Of a stretch of 64,000 nucleotides of DNA, positions 42,998-55,023 are shown piece by piece. Position 1 is the first letter of the stretch. Every line of letters begins with the position of its first letter. Source of the stretch: Lotus japonicus (lineage: Eukaryota > Streptophyta > Magnoliopsida > Fabales > Fabaceae); assembly GCF_012489685.1 (NCBI RefSeq), contig NC_080043.1:68379920-68443919 (forward strand), given 5' to 3'. The translations under genes and the position numbers were made by a program. Under the pieces are notes generated by a model that did not search any database, was not told the origin of the DNA, and saw only the letters and a list, made by a program, of their open reading frames with translations.

Positions 42998-44678
42998 TTT
43001 AGCTATAGAAGTTATATGAGGTTTAGAATGACACGCTAAGCCTAGAAAGTAGTCTTCTACCGACGCGTTTAAAAGGAAGCTAGAAGGTGAAGGATGAATC
43101 TCATAGAGATTTCTCATGGATAGTATACGTATGATGTCGAGGGTGTGTAGTTCCGTAGCGACATCATTGAAGATTTAACGTCAGGGTATTTGCGACCACT
43201 GGATGATAGGAACTCATTGACTGTTCCAGTGGGCTTTTTCTAGATTTTCACCTTCGATGTATTAGGCCTGATCAACTTAATATTGAGGGGGTGATTTTCG
43301 GAATCACAGCTAGCTATGGACTTTGATAGAAGGATTGGTAAGATTAACTTGAGTTGATCGAAGATTGGTTGAGTTTGGGAGGAAAAGGTTCTCATTAAGT
43401 ATTTGTTTTCCTTGCGAAGGAGTTGTAGTTTTAAGAGATGAATATTCTTTTAGGAAATGTTGAAGAGTTACAGAGCATCAGAGATCCAAACTTGGAAAAG
43501 GTTTAGGTTTTAAGTCTATTAATTCTTGTCATAAGTGTGTAGGACTTGAAGTTTGTCATAATTTGATTGGGAGATTAAGAAGTTTATCGACGAGATGGTA
43601 ATCAAGTTACAAGAAGGAAAGTGTTAGTATTAAGATGAATACTTGAAGTTATCATATTTGGACAAGCTACTCAGAGTCTAATAGTGAATGGAACTTGGTT
43701 ATGGATTTCGGTGATGCATGCTAGAGTTAGCAAGTGAATTTTTGCTCAGTTGAATAAGACTCCTATGATTAAGATTGACTTAGGGAGTTGAAAATCATGT
43801 ATGAACAAGGGATGTAGTGGTGATAGCAGTTACGATAGTAGTTAAACCTCAGAAGGTTGGAGGATCGGATGATAAAATGACTAGTTAAGACCTTTGAGGT
43901 ACAGTTATGAATTGATCTTCTAGAGGATAAGTCTCAATTTATGCGAAGCGTTAGGGATTTCAGTAAGTGTAAACTGGTTTGAGTGAGGAAGGTTTTGAGG
44001 ACGAAGACGACAATAATGGATTGTTGGATATTAAGAGGATGATTAGCTTATGAGTGGTTGATGAATTTATGATTAAGGGGATGAGTCTTGTCATGCACGA
44101 GGTATTAAGACTCAAGTCGAGTCGTAATTTGAATGGTGATTAAGTAGAAGATTGATTTCAAGGTGCGAATGAGGATGGTTGCGAAGTTGGAAGTGACGTT
44201 AATGGACTAGTAGATTCCAAGGCAATAGTTTGACTAGGAGTTATCAAGCGACCGAGTTGAGTTTGGATCATGAGTGAACATCACGGGGACAAGTTGAGTA
44301 TTCGCTTCGGAACATAGAAATGTACCGAGTTTCTAATCAGTATTTTGGACGAACAAAAGCAAAGGAGCAAGTAGTTAAGGTTGTGCGATTGCACGAATGC
44401 CAACAAATATTATTCCAACGGAGACCCGACGCAAGTGGTCGAACCGGACAACAGAGAGTTAGAAGACGATATGTCTTTTGAGACGCCGTCGGTCAGCATT
44501 GGGACTAGAAGAGTGAAACAATCGAAGGGAAAGCAGAGTGCTCTAGTGCAAGTTATTTGGAACCAAAGACACGGACGGTGTCATATGGGAGTTAGAGGAA
44601 AAGATCAAGGAATAATATCCGGAGCTTTTACTGAACCCTAAGTTTCGAGGACGAAACTTTCTTTTTGGAGGGTAGTAA
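42998..44678 (+). pseudogene. Decayed gypsy pol remnant and 3' end (element H)
   Basis: There is no open frame of note. Near 44540-44640, in mixed frames, the sequence reads like the end of a chromovirus integrase (VIWN, then GVIWELEEKIKE, then PELF), which matches the usual C-terminal tail of this group. The element ends with CTTTTTGGAGGGTAGTAA (44660-44678), a polypurine tract against the LTR. Between 43000 and 44500 I recognise nothing with certainty; RT and RNase H motifs are not seen, so pol has been deleted or rebuilt. Confidence 0.6.
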
Positions 44679-47600
44679 TGTAAGACCCAAGATTTTAAGC
44701 TTAGGATAAGTGGAAGAGATTTCCATTTACGATTAGGATTGATGTATTGTGAAGGGAAACCTGAACTAGAGTTTACCAAATGAAATAAATTTATGAAGGA
44801 GAAAGTTCAGGAAAAGTCAAAGGATTGCATCATGATCGATAAAAGTTATAGCACGATCGTTACACGCTTAAACCTAGGTCAGAAACCCTAGTATATAGCT
44901 AGTTTTCACTTTTAGGCACGATGGAAGTTAATTCCAAAAATCTTCAGAGAAATGTTAGAACTTCTCTTTTTCCATATATCAAAATCGGTTCGAGGCGAAA
45001 CTCTAGGATCTACGAACGTCCGATTCCAATCATCGGAAGTTTGCCGAAACCGAATCCCTGGTATTTCAAAACCCTAGAATCACCCGACTATGAAGACTTT
45101 TTCTATTCAGAGCTTCAAATGAAGATTCTACACGCGTACACCCATTTCTCTTGATGATTTCAATCTTTCTTCAGAAGGAAGTTTTCCATTCCGACATTCG
45201 ATGCAAAAAGCAACTTATCGGGTAAAATAGTTTTATACCGATTATGCATTAGTCGCTAAAAATACAAGGAGACTTCATTTTAGTTTTGGAATTATTTTGC
45301 CAAAACATATCTTAGAATTCACGGAGAATGACGCCGGAAAAATCAGATTCGCGAAACTTTCATTTTACCGCGTTTTGCCAACCTCTATATATAGCAAGAA
45401 AGGTGAGAAAAATTACAAAAACTCCTCCATTTTCTCTCCAAGGCCGCGAGCTCCATAGAAGGAAGAGGAAGAAGAGCTTTTCTTCATTTCTTGCTTGATC
45501 GTCGATCAATCAGTTGCTGCTTCAAGGTTTCGAGGTATAGTCGCTAATCCTTACCTCTGATCGCTTTTTCTATAGCTTTTCTGTAGACTTTTCTGAGCTG
45601 ATAGTTTTGAGGTTTTTGCAAAACTATCCTGAATATTTCATTTCTGATTCTAAACCTCTTCCTTATGTGCCCAAGATCACTTCTGCCGGATTAGATTTTC
45701 CGTTATGTCGCCGGATTTCCGCCGGAATCAATTTTAGCCTTAAATACCCATTTTTGGAGTTTTTGGAGTAAAGCTTCAACCTTTAGGCTAAAAACTATCG
45801 CCTTAGCTTAGTGCTAGTAGGATTAGTTGTCATAAACGTCGTTAGTAACGTCCCTGTCAAATTTGGTTTTTGGGATTTCAGTTTTGATATTTCTAAGTTA
45901 AAAATCATGACCAAAATACCCCTGCGACAGTTTTTGATCCGATAATTTTTCCGAGTTCAGAATACCCTTAGTTACGGCTAATGAAAGCATAGGAACCAAG
46001 TTTGATCGAAGAAAAATCGAGTCCCCTAATTACCTAAAGTGGCCGAGCCTATAGGGGGAGGAGGAGGAAAATTCCTTTTCCGAAAACTTGTCCTTTCGCG
46101 CTAGATTATCGTACCTCGGAGTATATATTACTTCATGTAACCTTAGTGCGTATTGATAGCTTAGTTTCCGATAGATTCTGATAGTATTTATGTGGTTTTG
46201 CTCTAAAGGTGATTTTAAGGAATTCCCAGAGGAGCAAGCCTTTGATTGTGAACAAGAGTTGGAAGTTCATCCTGGAGAATCTACAGGTGAGGGCATCTCA
46301 CTGAATCTCTAATTAATGCTTAGGGTCGATGCTTTCGACATTGTTTACTGTTTATGCACTTGTTTGTGTTTGATTGGAAAAATGTTTTCTGAGGCTTCGG
46401 CTGACAATGTAGATGATTCATCTACTGAATGTTTTTTTTATGATTGACTTACATGCTACGTGCTATGTGGGTAATTTAGGATGTGTGGTGCATGCCTTAT
46501 ATGCTAAGTGCTATGTGGTTATTCCTTAATATGTTGATATATGACATGTTGATTGATTGTGCTGAGTATTTATGCTTTTGCAATGAAATCTGAGTTTCTG
46601 AATGGTGAGAATAGCGGGCCGGTCATGCCGATTTTATTTTGAGAGTTTTGAGAAAGTTTGATAGGACGAATGAGATTCGGGCCTTGTTATGATGTTTCAT
46701 GGATCGAGACATTCTCTGGTATCATTTGGGAATTAGGAGATCCCGAGAACAAATAGGATTTGCGATAAGACTAAAAGGATATTATTTTGAAAAGAAAACT
46801 CATAAGACATTAAACAACCTCTAAATCTTCAATTAATGATAATAAACTCGAAAGGAAGCTTAGGATGCAAATCTTAGTTTTTGGAAAACGAGAAGTGTCG
46901 TCGGATCCAAGTGTTGAGGAGATTGGTAAGTTCTGAGTATGTTGATACTCCTTCGCTCGTTGAGCAGTTTGTCTAGCCATCCAAGGGATGAGCCGAGAAG
47001 CTTCACTGAGGCGTGAGACCTTGTGAATGCGTGATACTCCACTGAGGCGTGAGACCTTGTGGAAAGCATGGATCTTCACAGAGGCGTGAGACCTTGTGAA
47101 TGCGGGATACTCTTGTGCTGTTGGAGCAGCTATGTGTTGTTGGGCTATCCTGGGGATAAGTCCGGGAAACCGTTAGTTTCCGAGAGTGTGATACTCTGTG
47201 CTCGTTGAGCAGTTGTGACCATCGGATTGAGATGAGTCGGATGAATTGGAGATCATCGTGGGTTATGTGTTGATGTGAAGAAGTGTCTTTTGTCGCAGAA
47301 TCGACTTTACCTTAGGGTAAGCTTTTAGAGACATTAATTTAGCTAGAACACGTGGCGACGTGTCGAGTGAGATTAGGAGACGTTGTTTGGCTAATCACTG
47401 CATTGCATGCACTCATTAAGTGGTTTAAACACGGCGAGATACCGGACCACGGCGGATTCCAAAATGGTTATAAGACCGGGATTTCCGCGTAAGAGCGCTG
47501 CTAGGTGACTCTTAGTAGCAGACTGAATGGCAGGCCTTCGGGTTTTATGCTGATCTGGCTACCTATGTGTGGTGTAAGAGGCACGCGGGCAGAAATGGTC

Positions 47601-48587
47601 CCACCGTTGCTGGTGCTAGGATTGATCCGTTTGATGCCCATCCGTTCCGGATTGCATGTTGGTTGACTGGGTTAACCTGCATATCATTTCATGCAACATG
47701 CATACTGACTTAGTTGCTGAGTGTGATTGCTACTTGTTAATTCTATTTGGAACATGTTAAGTGTTATTATTGTCGTTTATGTTATTGTGAAATATACAAC
47801 CCTAGGATGTTATCCCTAGCTATAAGCCTAAGTGGCTAATCTTTTATCGTTATCTATTGGTGGTATTATTTAAATAATTCTTTGGAGTTGACCCTCGCGT
47901 CTTCTGTGTGTGCTTTGGCGGACAAACGCCCATTGTCAGATGTCTTTGGCGGGCTGGTTCACGACGGTTCACCCATCGGGGGGGACTAGAGTTGAGATGC
48001 GGGAATAGGAGCGCATCGCGATCGCGAGAGGAGGACGGATGGTGTACATAGACTAGGTCGTTCTGGAATTCAGATTCGGACGACGATCATGCTAGCATGT
48101 AGGTTTTAGTGCTGGTGTGAGCTCCTCGAGATGGGATTAGTGTAGGAGTAGAGTCTTAGCTCTGAACATCATTTGTTTTCTTTGGGAACAGGGTAGTTTC
48201 CCGCCGATAGCTTTTTGTGTGATTTCTCTACGGAAATCACAGAGAGTTGGTTGGACTTTGGAGGTCTTGCTTCAGGCCGATGGGCCAGCTTATTCTCAGT
48301 TTTTGAGGGATGGTGTTGCGGACACTTACCTTTTCTTTTGGTTTGTATATATTGCCTACGGGCGCTACACTTTCTACTTTCCGTCACTGGAGGTTACTCG
48401 TGACGAGGTTTCTACTTACAACGGGGGCTGTAATATATATTGTATATTAGTTCTGTTTATCGTTACTGTTGGGTTTTATTTAGTTCAGTCTTGTCTATGT
48501 TTATATCGAAAAAAAAATATTCACGTTTTTCCGCATTAGTTTATCTTTTGGTTACTAAAGTGACGCCACCGAAATCGGGGTGTTACA
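44679..48587 (+). repeat. 3' LTR of gypsy element H (3909 bp)
   Basis: TGTAAGACCC...CGGGGTGTTACA. It is the inverted partner of 10777-14688, with only scattered small differences by eye. TATATATAG at 45386-45394 is the likely promoter TATA. The TCAAT duplication follows at 48588-48592. Confidence 0.92.
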
Positions 48588-48592
48588 TCAAT

Positions 48593-49177
48593 GCTCATTA
48601 TTAGCTCTTAATCCTCTCCATGAAAACTGATTTTTATTAATCAAGGGAACATAACCCCCATCAGCCCCTTGATTCTAGCATTACAAGTCAACCAAAGGTC
48701 TCCCTTCCTCCCTTCCTCATGGAATTCGGCTAGCATACATCATGGGCTAGGTTTTCCTTTTCTCTTCTCCCCTCATAACTTGGCCCAAGTCCAACTAATT
48801 ACTCTCCTAACTACTGATTAAGAGGATAAAATAAATCAAGGCAAACTCCTTCCCTTGATATTAAAGAAATAAATTCGGAATTAAGAGACTTTCTTCTAGC
48901 AAAATTGCTAGTACAATACAGCCTGACCTTCCGTCACTAAAACATGACTATCTCGGGCTACGGAGGTCGGAATGACCTGAAACCAACGAGAGAATTTAGC
49001 TAATTCAGAGAGCTACAACTCTCATGAAGGAAGCTTTTCAAGATTAGGTCTTTAAGACCTCTCAAAAATTCTTACAAGGTCACGGACAGATTAGCAATTA
49101 AATCAAACTTCACTAGAAATTTCACATTTATTCAATAAATCACTTAAGCAATTCATAAGCAAGGTTAGGGTCTTACA
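48593..49177 (-). repeat. Start of gypsy LTR F, interrupted by element H
   Basis: Read on minus it begins TGTAAGACCCTAACC at 49177, the same terminal motif as the H LTR, inside a gag gene. After 585 bp it meets the TCAAT duplication of H. Its continuation is at 14694-17291 on the other strand. No gene is seen in this stretch. Confidence 0.65.
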
Positions 49178-50220
49178 AATTACGTTCGCCTCCAAACACG
49201 TGTGTAAAGCTTCGGTTAAGTTAACCGCCAAAGGTGTGGCCCGATCATTTTGATTTCGAGTCCACATCATCGAATGTCCATGCCCACGAGTACCATACGG
49301 TTGAGCACAATTTTTAAAGTTGGGACGGTTATCATATCTATTATTGTAACGATTCCGATTGTTGTACCCTTTGTCTCCACGTTCGGCCCATCCCTTTGAA
49401 CTCTGATCAGTAACCACTCCCCTCTTCGCCTCAAACTGTTGTCGCTGCCCTGTAACCCAGCATTTGGGTGGTTGTTTTTTATTTGGTCACTTTGCTCCTC
49501 CCTGATGAATCCTTGCACTCTTTCACGTAAGTGCGCCATTGTTTCCACCGGCTTCCTGCTAAAGTTGCTGTTTAAACTTCCACGCCTCAAACCTAATTCA
49601 AAAGCTGCGATGCAAATTTCCGGCATCTTATCCTCCAAATGAACTGATAATTGATTGACACGCCCCATGTAAGACTGCAAAGTTTCATTCGGTCCCTGAC
49701 GAACATTGAATAATGTCGCTGGAGTCACCTTTTGGGTACGACTAGTCGAGAACTGAGACAAAAACTTCGCCGACAATTCTGTGAAATTCACAATTGACCT
49801 TGAAGGCAAAGTTGTAAACCAAATCATTGATGACTTCTTGAAAGTTGACGGAAGCATTTTGCACTTCAACGCATCCGATGCCCCCACAATAACCATTTTC
49901 GTGTTAAAATACACCAAATGGTCCTTTGGGTCAGTATCACCATAATAAGAATCAAGTTTTAGCGTCTTCAAGTTGTCTGGGACGGTTGTGTTTGCTATTT
50001 CCTCCGTGAAAGGTTGAAAATCCACCACCGTCTCGGCCATTCGTCGATCGCCCTCTCGTAGCCCCTGAGTCTGATTAAGATCAGTGAGTTGATTTTGTAA
50101 CTGTTGGTTGTGCTGACGGAGATCATTAAGATCATCCATAATCCGCTGAAGAACATCAGGAGAAACGGTATCCTGTGGGACGTGGTTCCTCTCTCCATTC
50201 GCTCCGGATCGAGTCACCAT
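49178..50220 (-). pseudogene. gag: Gypsy gag of element G, interrupted by LTR F
   Basis: Starts at the ATG at 50220 (MVTRSG...), 41 bases past the primer site. A coiled-coil Gln/Asn-rich segment precedes a retrotransposon gag domain (YYGDTDPKDHLVYF..., NETLQSYMGRVNQL, AFELGLRRGSL, ERVQGFIREEQ). The domain style and primer site suggest a Tat-type gypsy element. A frameshift near 49430 moves the basic Asn/Arg/Tyr-rich tail to another frame, and at 49177 the gene is cut by LTR F. The ORF start at 50295 upstream only reads through the primer site. Confidence 0.82.
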
Positions 50221-50260
50221 TGCAATGAAAAAATGAAGCCCAGGAATATTTCCTTCGGCC

Positions 50261-50276
50261 CCACGGTGGGCGCCAA
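50261..50276 (-). other. Primer binding site of element G
   Basis: Read on minus: TTGGCGCCCACCGTGG, a type common in plant Tat-lineage elements and different from the initiator Met sites of the other elements here. It directly follows an LTR end in ...CCGGAACA. Confidence 0.75.
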
Positions 50277-50555
50277 TGTTCCGGTATGGAACCACAGACT
50301 AGAGCTAATCAAATTAGAGAGCAAGCGAAGTAAACGAACGAATGAAAATTGCGTGAAATGATAGGTCCCCCATCGCTTGGATGGTACCTGCTATTTATAA
50401 CTTGGGTTTTGGTCCGACCGGACCATGGGTTGCCCGGCCCATTCATTACATTACTTTGATCAGCCCAATTACTAAGTAAATCAATACGTCCATATCAGAC
50501 CAACTACATTTCTAAACGGCAAAAAAAAAATTTAAAATAAAAATGTCTAGTAACA
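50277..50555 (-). repeat. 5' LTR of element G (left boundary clear, right boundary uncertain)
   Basis: It ends (minus) at 50277 against the primer site. A TATA box (TATAAATAG on minus, near 50391-50399) lies about 115 bases inside. A possible start TGTTACTAG lies at 50555, but no target duplication can be checked since the other end is lost, so the length is a guess. Confidence 0.45.
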
Positions 50556-51873
50556 TGCAACTTTGTGAAACTGTCAGAAAAACATTTTTACATAGTATGT
50601 AGAGATGTTAAAAATAATCGCTACTTGCGTGTGTCAATTGGTGGTCAATTCCAAATCATATGTCCACGAAACATTATCCGATCCAAAGAAAAACCAGAGA
50701 GAGAGAGAGACTGAGAGAGAGTAAAGTGGGAACAACACAAGGTTTTTTCCAATGGAGTCTGAAGCAAATGCACAGGCAAAGGAAATATCATATCAACCAA
50801 GAGGATTAGCCATGTTCACATGTTTGATAACTTGCAAACGAGGAGGCTCATAATTCAGGCCGTATTCTATTGACTTTTAAAACCTTGAGAGCAAAATAGT
50901 CTCTTACATAATTCTAGCACATCATGTAACCTATTTGTATAAAAAATTAAAAATAGATTGAAGCGAATTAATCCTTACTTTGTCCGAAATAGACTTTATC
51001 ATACAAGGCCTTAATTATTATTGTTGGCTTAACTAACTGTTTGCCTTTGAAATAAATTCTATAAATAAGTCAACGATGCCTATAAATAATAATGATAGCA
51101 TATATGGAATGTCCTCATGACAATGTCTTCAAAAATTGTGGAGTGAATAATTTTCCACTCCTATTAATGTGATATTGGACCTTGCCAATCGAATTCACAC
51201 GGGATTCCTAGTCACTTATATCACTTTTTCAGTTTTTCTTCATGTTATCTGATGTATTGATGCTCAATGTTTCCTATATTCACCAACGGTAGGACATATG
51301 TATGAATGGTGCAGCTGCATTATTGACGAACAAAGTAAGAATGTCTTTTAGATGCAAGAAAAATAATAATAAGAATGTTCACACCATTTTACAATTTGAT
51401 ATTTTAATCTAAATGGCAAGTTGTTTGATTTGTAAATATATGAGAGTCAGTCAGGGGTTCATGGCCATGGGAGACAGAAAAATAATAATTCGGTAAGTCA
51501 TGGAAGAATTTTTGTGGCCTGCAAGTCTCTAGATTGAGATCATTTTCCTTTTCTTATAATAAAGCATTTCCATCTTTTCATTTTCCTTTTAGTTTTATTT
51601 TCAAAATTAAAGCCAAATCATGATGCCACTAGGTGGCCGAGAAAAACATCCAAACATTAATGAAGATAGAGATCGAGTTTGAAGAAACATCATAAATTGT
51701 TGCATGCATTGGTATAAAAGTCCACCCACCGCATTGGACTAACAAACAAGGCTATTACAACGAACATCACACTTTTACCTAAAATTAGTGTGTTTAGTTC
51801 AATGGAAGGGAGAGTAGGGAAGGAGAAAGGAAGGGAGGGGAAAATTCTAATTCTTATCGTGTTTGATTAAAAG
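50556..51873. other. Intergenic, A+T-rich
   Basis: No gene, RNA or element can be supported. It contains an (AG)n microsatellite near 50697-50729 and an AT-rich stretch. The last 90 bases begin a repeat that is split by the solo LTR (see 51787-52832). Confidence 0.5.
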
Positions 51874-52832
51874 GAGGTTGTAAGATCAAGTTTTGATCGT
51901 GTAGTACAACTCTATGTTTTGATGATTACAAGTTAACATTTTAGTATGAACAATTATGGTACTCTAACGTGTTTTCTGAGTGTGCTCTTAACAGGCTCTG
52001 ACCTTAATATAATCTCACACAAATCAGAAGCACTGTGTTTAAAGAGTGACCCTAGCAACGCTTTCGCAATCTCTATGTTCAATCTGAACAGTAGAAAAGC
52101 TTCAGAAGATCTGAAGTTAATCAAGCTCTGATATGGACTTAGCTCACTTGAAGTTCTGAAGATCCAGACGTTCTGATAACCCAGACACTCTGAAGGTTCA
52201 GAAGTTCTGATGGTGTAGAAGACTCTGAAGATCCAGAAGCTGAAAAGTGAAGACTCTGAAGTCCATAAGCAAAATGGCTCTGAAGACCTAGTACTTCCCC
52301 TCTGAGTTCAGAATCAGAAGGTACAACGGTCAGAGGATTCATGCTTCCCTCTGGCTCTGATCAACAAGCTTCACAAGTTCCAACACGAAGGAAGAAATCA
52401 CCTTCACGGGTGGACTGGACTAGCTTGAGTGATTCATCAAGTGAACCAGGATAAAATCCTTGTGTGCTTTTCTCATCTCTTATCTTAAGCACTTTACTTG
52501 TGTCTCGAAAGATTTGATAAAATCTTAAGGTGGAAGTTTTATTCTGAAAACGCTATTTAAACCCCCCTTTCTACCGTTTTTCATACCTTCAGAGGTGATG
52601 GAAAATAACATTTTCATGTTTCCTTGGTGAGGGAGAGTAGAGATTTTAAACTATATACTTATTTTAGCTACTCTGCTTTAATTTTAAAATATTTTAAAAC
52701 TATGAACAATTTTTTGTCTAATGAAATATTCTCCCTCCAATTTCCATCACTTTTGGAGATGAGAAAAATTTGAGGTTTAAGGGGTTTTGGCCTCCTCCAT
52801 TCTCATCCCCTAAAAACTGAAGCAAACATGAT
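51787..52832. repeat. Candidate short inverted-repeat transposon hosting the solo LTR
   Basis: The sequence outside the solo LTR starts GTGTGTTTAGTTCA (about 51789) and ends TGAAGCAAACATGAT (about 52817-52831). Its reverse complement (ATCATGTTTGCTTCA) resembles the start. Both sides are rich in GGGAGGGA-type words. It could be a MITE of about 330 bp split by the LTR, but the ends match imperfectly and no target duplication is clear. Confidence 0.3.
51879..52591 (+). repeat. Solo LTR of the same Sirevirus family, internally deleted (713 bp)
   Basis: It begins TGTAAGATCAAG and ends CATACCTTCA, flanked by the 5-bp duplication GAGGT (51874-51878 and 52592-52596). About 500 bp in the middle is missing: the join near 52389 links the U3 GAAG words to GAAGGAAGAAATCACC near the LTR end, so the TATA region is gone. 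More substitutions than in the other LTRs suggest an older insertion. Solo LTRs arise by recombination between the two LTRs of one element. Confidence 0.92.
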
Positions 52833-53540
52833 AATTGATAAGTTTTTATTTATTTAAAAAAACTCATCTTCTCTCCATCAACCAAAGACATTGAGTTAAT
52901 TTGTAGGTTTATCTCGTATATATTTTTAAACACTTTCACTTTCATCCAATGTGCAAGATATTTAAAAGTCACAATTGATTTTCTCAACATTCTCCCCCTT
53001 GGCCCCTCATGCATGTAAGTTACCACACCACCATGTTCCCTCTCAGCGGAATGAACCAATCACTAGGGTTGCACACTCAATTTTGAGGCCAGGTGATTAC
53101 TAAGGGTCACACACTCGGCTGATACTATTGTTGGGTCGTGAGAGAGGCAACGATTGTATGACTCCTTACTTATAATTTATTCAACACTTTTTTATCATCT
53201 CATATTAATGTGTTACTTCTTACTCACACTTGGTATCCCAAAAATTCTCCCCCTCAAGTGTGAGTCCATCTCAAGCGAAAACATCTACACATACTATTAC
53301 TTCTCCATCAACGGGACACATTGTCTAGCCACAAATTTTCGGCACAAGAAATCATCACCCTAATCGCACTATCATCAGCTGTGAACCACTATTATGGTAT
53401 GAAAAGGGCATGAAGGTCTCTCAAGACACCATTTTGAGCTAACAAATAAGATATGTAAGAATAAACTTAAACTAGATCTATACTACAATTTAGAACACCA
53501 ATGAAATTTATATAAATTCGAGAAAGAAGTGATAATCTTG

Positions 53541-53543
<3 letters not shown>
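52833..53543 (-). repeat. Possible decayed copia LTR/primer-site remnant, otherwise intergenic
   Basis: GATACTATTGTTGGG (about 53120-53134) resembles a degenerate minus-strand copia primer site and LTR end like the clear one at 62351-62372. Downstream, ATTCTCCCCCTCAAGTGTGAG also resembles the sequence after that site. No coding remains are seen. Confidence 0.3.

Positions 53544-53584
<41 letters not shown>
53544..53584. repeat. (AT)n microsatellite
   Basis: About 20 uninterrupted AT dinucleotides. It explains the Ile/Tyr-repeat ORF on the minus strand at 53467. Confidence 0.95.
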
Positions 53585-53588
<4 letters not shown>

Positions 53589-54700
53589 GTAACCTAATTT
53601 CCACCATCATGACTCCATTACACAATACTCCAACACACTTAATTATCAATTGAACTTAAGTTCAATAAATATAAATATGTACATAATGTTTTCCAAACTC
53701 ATAATGAACCATGTAACTAGATGAACTTCTAAAAAAATATCTAACTTATCAATTCAACTAAATACCTAGTGGGCCATAAGATTGTTTGGGCCTAGTAGAA
53801 AACTTTGTTTCCAAGTTTTCTTCTTTCCTATCTACTTGAAATGTCATAATTTTAGTAAGGACAATGCAATAAATTAGGATTAAATATATTTTCTTTATTC
53901 TTATTTATAGGAATCTAATCTCATATGCACCGTCCACGTTGTAATTAATCATCCACGGGACCTTGTTGATTAAGTTGAGCAGGTCTCCATCGCCAATAAC
54001 GTGATTATATTCATCCCACCCTCCACGTGTCCATTTATCTCTTCAAAGTTTGAACGCGTCCTTCATCCAAGTGTCCCTAGCCAACCCACGACATTTAATG
54101 AACTTCACTTTCCCACCCTCTTTTGTATGAACAGAAAAGCAAGAGTTGTCATTTTACTTATTTATTTATTTTATAAACACAAAGCATTTTACACGATTAA
54201 TTAATATAAAATTGATTTCAAAAAAATTCATATAAAATTTACTAGAACAACAAAATTATTTTATAATTTAAATCAGTATATATTAAGAGAGAAAAAGAGG
54301 TTGATATAAATATTTAATTGTATCTAGCTATCTATACTTTTTAAATTTAAAGATAATACACTAAAATAATAAAACCTTATGAAATTAATTGTTATGTGTA
54401 ATTTATTTATTTAAAAAATAAATACTACTAGTTCTTAAACAAAGTTTTTTTTATTACAACTACTTGTATATTTTTTGTGTGCAATATCTTTTATTTGCAA
54501 AACAACTAAGTCGAGAACATTAATCATATTATTAGTTTTGAATAGATTTATTAGCTAAAATCTTTTGCATGTATCCACAAAATTCAAATGTACCACCTAT
54601 ACCAATCAAGTGTGGGGGTAATCTTACGTGTACTATGCAACAGCATGATAATGTGAAATTTAATATAAGAAAACCCATTCCTTTATAGACCATGCATCCT
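53585..54700. other. Intergenic, A+T-rich
   Basis: I see no supported gene or element. The short ORF at 54001-54204 has no recognisable product and no support. Confidence 0.5.
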
Positions 54701-54714
54701 GTGTCCTTGTAGCA

Positions 54715-54724
54715 TATATATAAG
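54715..54724 (+). promoter_or_regulatory. TATA box of the small CxxC gene
   Basis: TATATATAAG about 95 bases upstream of the ATG at 54817, followed by an A-rich, CAA-rich leader typical of a plant 5' UTR. Confidence 0.55.
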
Positions 54725-54816
54725 CATATTCAAGTAGCATCATAAAGCATTCTTCAAAACAAAAACAAAAGAGCCTTGCAGGGAACAAGAAGGTGGAAGA
54801 GTAGTTAATTGAAGTC

Positions 54817-55023
54817 ATGGTTTGCTTCTGTTTTCTGGTGGATCAAAGCAGGAAGGTGAAGGAGAGCAAGCCGGTGGCAGGGTCATGCTCGCGTTGCGGC
54901 GGCGGCGCGAGCGTGGCGGACATGATCACACAGACGAGATTCTGCTACGTTCCTTTCTACTGGAAATCTTGGAAGGCTATTATTTGCACTTTTTGTGGAG
55001 CTATGCTCAAGTCTTATAGATGA
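54817..55023 (+). CDS. Small conserved plant protein with two CxxC pairs (68 aa)
   Basis: The one host gene I can support. A single-exon ORF with two zinc-ribbon-like pairs, C24-x2-C27 and C57-x2-C60, separated by an aromatic-rich core (FCYVPFYWKSWKAIICTFCG) and ending in a conserved-looking basic tail (LKSYR). From memory it belongs to a family of about 70-residue plant proteins of unknown function, sometimes mislabelled as methionyl-tRNA synthetase. Zinc binding is likely; the role is unknown. The start has a good context (GTCATGGTT) and a TATA box lies upstream. The coding part is much richer in G+C (notably 54880-54920) than the flanks, as expected for a real gene in this region. A second ORF from 54822 is an out-of-frame shadow. 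Confidence 0.85.
   Translation: MVCFCFLVDQSRKVKESKPVAGSCSRCGGGASVADMITQTRFCYVPFYWKSWKAIICTFCGAMLKSYR

Larger units (their letters stand above)
42585..48587 (+). mobile_element. 3' half of Ty3/gypsy chromovirus-like element H
   Basis: Gag end with two zinc knuckles, about 1.7 kb of strongly decayed pol, a degenerate integrase tail, a purine-rich tract and the 3' LTR, followed by the TCAAT duplication. Only about 2.1 kb of internal sequence is left, where an autonomous chromovirus has about 5 kb. Its 5' half is at 10353-14688 on the other strand. Confidence 0.87.

Noticed and set aside
53467..53649. Minus-strand ORF with Ile/Tyr repeats
   Set aside because: Translation of the (AT)n microsatellite.
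54822..55019. 65-aa ORF overlapping the small CxxC gene
   Set aside because: Out-of-frame shadow; the frame from 54817 has the paired cysteines and the better start.
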